Under the pieces are notes generated by a model. The model saw only the letters and a program-made list of their open reading frames with translations. It was not told where the DNA came from and did no database searches. From Bacillaceae bacterium UBA7792 (GTDB lineage: Bacteria; Bacillota; Bacilli; Bacillales; Cytobacillaceae), in contig DLCS01000168.1 of the NCBI GenBank assembly GCA_002480735.1, forward strand, positions 1 through 9,091: DNA of 9,091 nucleotides, in the 5' to 3' direction. Of the stretch, positions 4,979 through 9,091 are shown in pieces; position 1 is the first letter of the stretch, and every line of letters begins with the position of its first letter. The position numbers were made by a program, and so were the translations under genes.

Positions 4979-7135
4979 ATGAATTTGGAAGAACAACTTA
5001 CAAAGAAATCTTATTTTGAACAGTTCACAAGTGCGTATAAAGACCGACAGCCAGTACAAGTTTTAGGTGAGTTGTTTTTTGAGGAACAGCAAAAGGAAGC
5101 ATATGATCTATCTTATATTCGCTTTGCACAAGGGGAGCTCTACTTTCACTGTATGGATTTTGAAACGGCTATTTATAAATGGGAAAGCATTCATAATGAA
5201 TTAGAGCCATGGGCAAAAAAGAATATGGCAGATGCCTATGTAGAGCTAGGTCTTTACGCGCATGCGGAGGACCTTTATAAAGCGATTGTGACCGACTCAC
5301 TCATTTTAAATACTGAGATTGGCTTAGAACTCTTCTCTTTATACATACGACTGAGGAAGAAGGAGAAGGCCGATCAAACGATCAAAAGAGTCGTACAGTT
5401 AAATCCAGACTACCCAAACGTAACCGATTTGGCACGTAATTTTTACGAGGAGAATCAGGACTGGAAGAGTGCTGTTGAGGTTGCTGTCAATGAAGGTAAA
5501 AGGACAGAATCCCTTTCATGGTTTACCCAATTGAAAGGATATATTGATGAAGGTCGAACGAAAAGCTTTCCACCTGATTATTTCATAGAGTCCTTATTAT
5601 TATTGAAAAGATTGAGCATGACCCATTTCGAACAGTTACTTTCGTCCCTTTGGAAGCGGAATGATGACGAGAAGGAATTTCTGCTGTGGGTAAAAAGTCT
5701 AAATAGCCTATTTCAACAGATCGAGTATGACGAAGATGAAATTTGGTATGAAACTCAAGATTTATTTCAAGAGGTGTTCCTATCCTTGATCAAGGGAAAG
5801 TACCTAATTAAGGAAGTGGAGAAACTCATCCCTGATTTATTGAAAAACTGGGCAATGATCGCGGATCCCCCCCACGCCGCTCTTGCAAATGGAGCCATTT
5901 TAGCATGGAATGATTATTTTCCAACAACGCTTGAGCAAGCAGTTGTTGAACATGCAGAAAGCTATATTAGTGGTGAGGTGCTTGGGGTTAAAAACTTCGA
6001 TGAAAGATTCAATCTCTTAACCGAGATTCTTCAATGGGCAAAAAATGAGGCGATTGAAATTGATTCATCCCTTCATTTGGAAGGGGAACCACTTATTGGT
6101 GAGAATGAAGATATTTTACGAAGGCTCCAGGCTCATCCAGAGGCTGAGCGCGGCGAAAAGCTTCTACAGTTGATTGGGAGCATATTGAATAATATGTTGA
6201 GTAAGAAAAAAGAACAGGAAAAACAATTGATACAAAATATTCAATGGAACACGGATGTTCTATCAAAGCTTAGCGGGGGCATTCATCAGATAGACGACTG
6301 GAAAGATGGAAAAAACAATTTGATTAAGAAATCATTTCAAGCACGAAAAGAGGAGATAAGAGACTCGATCCAATCAGGCATTCCTGAAATTTTGAAGTCC
6401 TGTTCTGACTTGATTAGCGAGGACAGTGATTTTAAGAAGCTTTCGGTAGAAATCAATGATGAGATGAATCTTAGAGTTGAACTCTATTTAAGGGAAAAAG
6501 TAATGCCTCAATTCCAATTGAAGTTTCAGGACTGGCTGCAAGAGGTGGAACAAGAATTGCAGGAAAGCCAATATTTTATTCATGAGCTAACAGAAGGGTT
6601 AAACCAATTATTGGAAGAAAATAAGTTACAGATGGAATGTGATTTTCAGGTGCTCAATGATTGGAAGCGAGATATGGAGAGAATGACTACCTTTGTCACG
6701 TATGAGAAGGAGAATATCTTTCTACGATTTACTCCGTCTCAATTTCTCATCAAAAGTGCGGGGCGACTTCTGGGCTCAATCCCGCAAAACAAAGGCTTTT
6801 TGGCTAGCCAATATAAGAAGCTTATCGAAAATGAGGATTTTTCCGATGCAGTACAGTTGATTACGAAGAAATTTTTGCAGCAGCTTGAGTTATTTGAGCG
6901 AACATTGGAACGTGATATGATGTTGTTCTTCGAAAATCCGGTATCCGAGGCTAAGCAGGCAGTAGCGGAAATGGAGAAAGAAAAAGCGCAGTACCAAAAA
7001 GAGCTGGATGAACTGAAATCTCACCCTGAAAGGTTTTACGATCCTATTGTTCTCTTCCAGATTCGACAGCGCCAATTGGAATGGCTGGATATTGGAAGTG
7101 TCGGACAATTTGTGAAAGATGATAAAATCTTGTAG
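4979..7135 (+). CDS. TPR protein with dynamin-like stalk region, no GTPase domain
   Basis: This is a 718-residue, highly charged, mostly helical soluble protein; its exact function is unknown. Residues 43-175 contain about four TPR-like helical hairpins (for example DLSYIRFAQGELYFHCMDFE at 43-62, AKKNMADAYVELGLYAHAED at 79-98, and LNPDYPN after the third). Residues 180-360 are helical and unassigned. From about 400 to the end it resembles, from memory, the helical part of Bacillus dynamin-family proteins: EINDEMNLRVELYL (491-504), FLRFTPSQFLIKSAGRLLG (581-599), a possible membrane-touching patch, then FFENPVSEAKQAV (650-662), a coiled coil (663-682) and HPERFYDPIVLFQIRQRQ (682-699). No GxxxxGK(S/T) P-loop or other G motif is present, so the GTPase seems absent rather than mutated. 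GGAGG (4969-4973) supports ATG 4979. The gene stands alone between terminators. The open frame is certain; the dynamin relationship is moderately sure. Confidence 0.75.
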   Translation: MNLEEQLTKKSYFEQFTSAYKDRQPVQVLGELFFEEQQKEAYDLSYIRFAQGELYFHCMDFETAIYKWESIHNELEPWAKKNMADAYVELGLYAHAEDLYKAIVTDSLILNTEIGLELFSLYIRLRKKEKADQTIKRVVQLNPDYPNVTDLARNFYEENQDWKSAVEVAVNEGKRTESLSWFTQLKGYIDEGRTKSFPPDYFIESLLLLKRLSMTHFEQLLSSLWKRNDDEKEFLLWVKSLNSLFQQIEYDEDEIWYETQDLFQEVFLSLIKGKYLIKEVEKLIPDLLKNWAMIADPPHAALANGAILAWNDYFPTTLEQAVVEHAESYISGEVLGVKNFDERFNLLTEILQWAKNEAIEIDSSLHLEGEPLIGENEDILRRLQAHPEAERGEKLLQLIGSILNNMLSKKKEQEKQLIQNIQWNTDVLSKLSGGIHQIDDWKDGKNNLIKKSFQARKEEIRDSIQSGIPEILKSCSDLISEDSDFKKLSVEINDEMNLRVELYLREKVMPQFQLKFQDWLQEVEQELQESQYFIHELTEGLNQLLEENKLQMECDFQVLNDWKRDMERMTTFVTYEKENIFLRFTPSQFLIKSAGRLLGSIPQNKGFLASQYKKLIENEDFSDAVQLITKKFLQQLELFERTLERDMMLFFENPVSEAKQAVAEMEKEKAQYQKELDELKSHPERFYDPIVLFQIRQRQLEWLDIGSVGQFVKDDKIL

Positions 7136-7140
7136 GAGTT

Positions 7141-7168
7141 AGAGGGCAATTTCCCTATCTGCCCTTTT
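7141..7168 (+). terminator. Weak terminator-like hairpin after the dynamin-like gene
   Basis: AGAGGGCA (7141-7148) can pair with TGCCCTTT (7160-7167) with one G-U, around an 11-base loop, starting 5 bases after the stop. The T-run (TTTTCTT, partly within the stem) is short and interrupted. An alternative smaller fold (AGGG with CCCT) is possible. It may act together with the stronger hairpin downstream. Confidence 0.4.
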
Positions 7169-7205
7169 CTTGAATGGTACAATATATTTATATTTCGTAC
7201 TATGT

Positions 7206-7241
7206 AAAAAGCCACTTAGTTTCTCAGCTAAGCGGCTTTTT
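7206..7241. terminator. Bidirectional Rho-independent terminator
   Basis: AAAAAGCC (7206-7213) pairs with GGCTTTTT (7234-7241) and CTTAG (7215-7219) pairs with CTAAG (7228-7232), with one A-C mismatch between the two stems and an 8-base loop. The A-tract on one side and T-tract on the other allow it to work on both strands. It sits between the convergent ends of the dynamin-like gene (stop at 7135) and the LysR gene (stop at 7251), so it plausibly serves both. Confidence 0.88.
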
Positions 7242-7250
7242 GTGTTTGTA

Positions 7251-8144
7251 TTATTTATCCATTTGTGATGAAAGAAACTCTGTAAACTGCTCAATATGGT
7301 CAGAGATCGCTGTGTTTTTTCTCGTTATTCTACCTAGATAGTTTGCATGGGATGTAAGCCCATGAATCGGAATCATCACCAATTCATTTTGTATATGTTC
7401 AGGTAGGGAATGAACAATATGATCAGTTGCAATTGTAACCGCATTCCCTTTTATGACCATTTGAAAAAGGGACTCCACATTGTTTGAAATTAAGGCGATC
7501 ATATTAGATGGATCCTCTAAATGAAGCATATCAGCGACCATTCGAATGTAAGGATCATTATATAATACAATCGTTTCATCCTTGATCTCATTGCTAGAAA
7601 TAGCTTCTTTTATTCGTAGTCGTGAGCCTTTATGAACGACCAGTATCGCCCTATCTTCAATCATTGGCTTCCACGCAAGCTCCGCATCATTAATACCTTC
7701 TGGCAAGGAAACAAACCCAATTTCCGCCTGCCCATTCTTGACCTGTTTCAAAACTAGATTCGTATCTCCTTCTATCATTTCAATATTAATTGAAGGATAC
7801 ATTTTCTGATATTCTAAAGTCGCCCTGATAATATTCGGAACCATTCCAGGGGTCGTAGCAATCATAATAGTACCACAGCTTTTATTTTTCGAATGAGAAA
7901 TGTCCTGTTTCATGACTTCTAACTTATCTAATATGGATATCGCATGCTTCATCGCTGTTTTGCCTTCAATGGTAGGGGTTACTCCTTTCCGAGAACGGAC
8001 GAAAAGAGAGGCCCCTAGTTCCTCCTCAAGCTGGCTAATGGAAATACTGATCGCTGGAATTGTCATCCGATTCTTCTTCGCTGCTTCTGTAAACGAACCA
8101 AGTTCCCCGACATCCACAAAATATTGTAGTTGAATGATGTTCAT
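7251..8144 (-). CDS. LysR-family transcriptional regulator
   Basis: This is a 297-residue DNA-binding regulator of normal LysR length. Residues 1-60 form the winged helix-turn-helix: LQYFVDVGELGSFTEAAKK (6-24), the recognition helix region TIPAISISISQLEEELG (28-44), then LFVRSRKGVTPTIEGK (47-62). A linker helix follows, and the effector-binding domain starts at about 91 (GTIMIATTPGMVPNIIR, with IEMIEGDTNLVLKQVKNGQAEIGFV at 121-145). The ligand is unknown. ATG 8144 is preceded by AGGGGA (8156-8151) with a 6-base gap. It is divergent from a 3-hydroxyacyl-CoA dehydrogenase across 209 bases. LysR proteins usually regulate the divergent neighbour and often repress themselves, so that dehydrogenase is the likely target. 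Confidence 0.93.
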   Translation of the reverse strand: MNIIQLQYFVDVGELGSFTEAAKKNRMTIPAISISISQLEEELGASLFVRSRKGVTPTIEGKTAMKHAISILDKLEVMKQDISHSKNKSCGTIMIATTPGMVPNIIRATLEYQKMYPSINIEMIEGDTNLVLKQVKNGQAEIGFVSLPEGINDAELAWKPMIEDRAILVVHKGSRLRIKEAISSNEIKDETIVLYNDPYIRMVADMLHLEDPSNMIALISNNVESLFQMVIKGNAVTIATDHIVHSLPEHIQNELVMIPIHGLTSHANYLGRITRKNTAISDHIEQFTEFLSSQMDK

Positions 8145-8181
8145 AATTTTTCCCCTATAATAATTAATACTCTCTAAAATG

Positions 8182-8187
8182 ATTATA
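8182..8187 (-). promoter_or_regulatory. Candidate -10 box of the LysR gene
   Basis: On the minus strand this reads TATAAT, an exact SigA -10 match. The hexamer 17 bases upstream reads TACTCA, matching TTGACA at three of six positions. The distance to the ATG at 8144 gives a leader of about 30 bases with the AGGGGA ribosome site well placed. This is the best promoter candidate for the regulator. Confidence 0.5.
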
Positions 8188-8238
8188 ATGAACTTTATTA
8201 GATTTGAGTACTAATATAAACTCTTGATTTCATCTCAT

Positions 8239-8284
8239 TTAAATATATTTTATATCAAAGTAAATTTTATTAAATATATTTTAT
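8239..8284 (+). repeat. Two identical 15-bp repeats 31 bp apart, likely LysR operators
   Basis: TTAAATATATTTTAT occurs exactly at 8239-8253 and again at 8270-8284, a 31-bp offset that is close to three helical turns. Each copy contains TAAATATATTTTA, which fits the LysR T-N11-A box with partial dyad symmetry (8240-8252 and 8271-8283). The second copy overlaps the expected -35 region of the dehydrogenase promoter, and the first lies upstream, as in the usual recognition-site plus activation-site pair. Base composition here is very AT-rich, so part of the similarity could be chance; the exact 15-bp match and phasing argue otherwise. Confidence 0.5.
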
Positions 8285-8297
8285 TAGAATAAGGGTT

Positions 8298-8308
8298 TAT
8301 ACTATAAG
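8298..8308 (+). promoter_or_regulatory. Candidate -10 region of the 3-hydroxyacyl-CoA dehydrogenase gene
   Basis: Two overlapping hexamers, TATACT (8298-8303) and TATAAG (8303-8308), resemble the SigA -10 box. The matching -35 positions (TATATT or TTTATT) are poor, which is normal for promoters that depend on an activator such as a LysR protein bound next to the -35. A start near 8310 would give a leader of about 40 bases. Confidence 0.4.
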
Positions 8309-8353
8309 TGTAGTAAAAAACTTTGAAATAATTTAAATAAGGGGATGCGGGAA

Positions 8354-9091
8354 ATGAATTTTAAAAATATTACTGTTGCTGGCAGTGGTGTGCTAGGAAG
8401 TCAAATTGCATTCCAAACAGCGTTTAAGGGGTTTCAAGTAAGCGTATATGATATTAACGATGAAGTGCTTGACCGTGCAAAAGACAGATTTGCAACATTG
8501 AAATCGAATTATATGAGAGACTTAGGGGCTTCACAAGAAGAGGTTGATGCTGCTTACAATCGTCTTACACTTTTTTCTGACTTACAACAGGCTGTGGAAA
8601 ATGCGGATCTAATCATTGAAGCTGTGCCAGAAGTCGTGGAGATCAAAAGAGATTTTTATCAAAAACTTGCAAAAGTAGCACCAGAAAAAACGGTCTTCGC
8701 TACGAATACATCAACCATGCTTCCTAGTCAATTCGCTGAGTTCACTGGTAGACCAGAGAAATTCTTAGCATTACACTTTGCAAATGAAATTTGGAATAAT
8801 AATACAGCTGAGATTATGAGACATGCTGGTACTGATTCAAAGGTATTCGATGACGTAGTTGAGTTTGCGAAGGCAATCGGCATGGTCGCATTACCACTTC
8901 AAAAAGAACAACCAGGTTATATTTTAAATACATTGTTAGTTCCATTCTTGGATGCAGCAGAGTATTTGGTTGTCAACGGAATCGCTGATCCAGAAACAGT
9001 GGACAAAACTTGGATGATTGCAACGGGCGCTCCAAAAGGTCCATTCGCTATTTTAGATATCATCGGCATCAACACACCATACAATCTTTCG
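8354..9091 (+). CDS. 3-hydroxyacyl-CoA dehydrogenase, NAD-binding, partial (3' end beyond window)
   Basis: The frame from ATG 8354 stays open for 246 codons to the last base, so the C-terminus is missing. The enzyme family oxidises L-3-hydroxyacyl-CoA to 3-ketoacyl-CoA with NAD. The Rossmann motif is VAGSGVLGSQIA (8-19), followed by acidic VYDIND (31-36). ADLIIEAVPE (84-93) and ATNTST (116-121) match the family. His 141 and Glu 153 have the 12-residue spacing of the catalytic His-Glu pair, and Asn 144 and Asn 192 (QPGYILN) match conserved positions. APKGPFAILDIIG (226-238) belongs to the C-terminal helical domain. The segment HFANEIWNNNTAEIM replaces the usual HFFNPVPVMKLVEV, so this is a diverged subgroup whose true substrate may differ. 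ATG 8345 is in frame but abuts AAGGGG (8339-8344) with no gap; ATG 8354 has a 9-base gap and is preferred. Confidence 0.9.
   Translation, partial: MNFKNITVAGSGVLGSQIAFQTAFKGFQVSVYDINDEVLDRAKDRFATLKSNYMRDLGASQEEVDAAYNRLTLFSDLQQAVENADLIIEAVPEVVEIKRDFYQKLAKVAPEKTVFATNTSTMLPSQFAEFTGRPEKFLALHFANEIWNNNTAEIMRHAGTDSKVFDDVVEFAKAIGMVALPLQKEQPGYILNTLLVPFLDAAEYLVVNGIADPETVDKTWMIATGAPKGPFAILDIIGINTPYNLS

Noticed and set aside
5867..5873. Run of seven C in the dynamin-like gene as a possible phase-variable or frameshift site
   Set aside because: The frame is open and sensible on both sides (ADPPHAALANG), and seven bases is short for a slippage switch. It could only matter as a sequencing-error hotspot.
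6086..6112. EGEPLIGENED (368-378) in the dynamin-like gene as a degenerate P-loop
   Set aside because: It lacks the GK(S/T) core and the following helix pattern; there is no Switch or TKxD motif nearby.
7900..8133. 77-codon + strand frame opposite the LysR gene
   Set aside because: It is antisense to the conserved helix-turn-helix region, and the protein has no recognisable features.

Overview
The window looks like chromosome from a low-GC, endospore-forming Bacillaceae. Shine-Dalgarno sites are strong (AAGGAGG-like), some starts are GTG, intergenic DNA is AT-rich, terminators are stem-U-run type, a SleB/CwlJ-type cell-wall hydrolase is present, and the protein families are typical of Bacilli. 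No rRNA, tRNA, CRISPR array, insertion sequence or phage gene was seen. Genus and species cannot be fixed from this window.

Region 1 (1-3915, + strand) is a carbohydrate-type uptake operon. It holds the 3' end of a Gfo/Idh/MocA-like oxidoreductase, then a lipoprotein substrate-binding protein, a double-domain RbsA-type ATPase and an RbsC-type permease. These form a complete CUT2 ABC importer, probably feeding the dehydrogenase upstream; the substrate cannot be named. A hairpin plus U-run between the binding-protein gene and the ATPase gene looks like a partial terminator that would keep the binding protein in excess. It also shows that the ATPase starts at 1378, not further upstream.

Region 2 (3916-4978) holds a minus-strand secreted SleB/CwlJ-type hydrolase with its own terminator. 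An 8-codon open frame with a near-ideal ribosome binding site lies just upstream of it and ends 1 base from the hydrolase ribosome binding site. A long AT-rich gap follows, with one consensus -10 box but no further gene.

Region 3 (4979-7241, + strand) is a monocistronic 718-residue protein. Its N-terminal part is TPR-like. Its C-terminal half resembles the helical stalk and C-terminal part of Bacillus dynamin-like proteins, but I find no GTPase motifs. This is the most unusual gene here. A weak and then a strong bidirectional terminator separate it from the next gene.

Region 4 (7251-9091) is a LysR-family regulator on the minus strand, divergent from a 3-hydroxyacyl-CoA dehydrogenase that runs off the right end. 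The shared intergenic region contains two identical 15-bp AT-rich repeats exactly 31 bp apart, each with a T-N11-A LysR-type box, next to the putative dehydrogenase promoter. The natural inference is that the regulator controls the dehydrogenase.

The four regions do not form one pathway. The most interesting leads are the GTPase-less dynamin-like protein, the leader peptide before the hydrolase, and the phased repeats.
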